Shown here: positions 63,901-64,000 of the stretch, in pieces | Layout of the letters: each line of letters begins with the position of its first letter | Numbering within the stretch: position 1 is the stretch's first letter | Origin: Ampullaceana balthica | Lineage: Eukaryota; Mollusca; Gastropoda; Lymnaeidae | Reading direction: 5' to 3' | NCBI GenBank assembly: GCA_944989445.1 | Contig: CALYLW010000688.1 | Location: 38,866-102,865, forward strand | Length of the DNA stretch: 64,000 bases | The notes under the pieces: generated by a model | Seen by the model: only the letters and a program-made list of their open reading frames with translations | Database searches by the model: none | What the model was told of the DNA's origin: nothing | Program-made: the position numbers and the translations under genes

Positions 63901-64000
63901 AAGATTTGAACCACCATGACATGTTAGCGCATCATTTTGCGCCTGTCGAAGTTCCAAGCAAAAACTGTTTTGGCGATATTGATAGCACATATTATTCGGC

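Overview
The window is a piece of an animal nuclear genome, AT-rich, intron-rich and packed with transposable elements. A mollusc or other lophotrochozoan is my best guess. That rests on the mix of LINEs, a hAT-rich DNA transposon load, piggyBac, and tRNA-derived SINEs, and is inference only. Nothing bacterial or organellar was seen.

One host gene is recognisable: a SAMHD1-like HD-domain gene on the minus strand. Seven exons with good splice sites and matching phases can be placed between 57727 and 18604 (57567-57727, 56669-56784, 56191-56258, 36298-36447, 19567-19614, 19139-19303, 18604-18695), plus a possible 36-bp microexon (45509-45544). They cover the family core from the start of the HD domain to just past the ARDCHHLG region. 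The 5' exons (SAM domain) and 3' exons were not found and probably lie outside. The frame is open and constrained-looking, but three active-site positions of human SAMHD1 are changed (H210 to Q, H215 to R, D311 to C), which suggests a pseudoenzyme or altered function.

Left part (1-13.5 kb): two related LTR elements that encode coiled-coil proteins but no visible reverse transcriptase (1-1975, cut by the window edge; 3276-8745, complete with LTRs, polypurine tract and near-perfect target duplication). The second sits inside a LINE (1976-3275 plus 8746-11445), which abuts a truncated Gypsy element (gag and protease, 11446-12534, LTR 12535-13484). Then comes a broken piggyBac transposase (about 14.6-16.9 kb) carrying an 864-bp hAT-type MITE with perfect 8-bp target duplication.

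Intron between 19.6 and 36.3 kb: a 1.5-kb hAT-type element (20725-22229) and a 12.2-kb Gypsy-class element (22507-34734, LTRs, ATAAG duplication) with two LINEs nested in it. Its pol domains run protease, integrase, reverse transcriptase, RNase H, the copia-like order described for Gmr1-type elements.

Introns between 36.4 and 56.2 kb: hAT derivatives, two LINEs back to back (38.7-41.45 kb), a tandem pair of MITE-like repeats, a Gypsy internal-deletion derivative (47.2-48.85 kb), and a 6-kb hAT-bounded composite (48880-54941) holding a LINE fragment, a transposase of a family I cannot classify, two degraded SCAND3/GTF2IRD2-like hAT genes and a SINE. Upstream of the first recognised exon (57.8-64 kb): nested AT-rich hAT MITEs, a fragmented BED-finger hAT transposase, and a minus-strand LINE.

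All TE genes here look decayed, but the LTR/TSD structures are sharp enough to order insertions in time.
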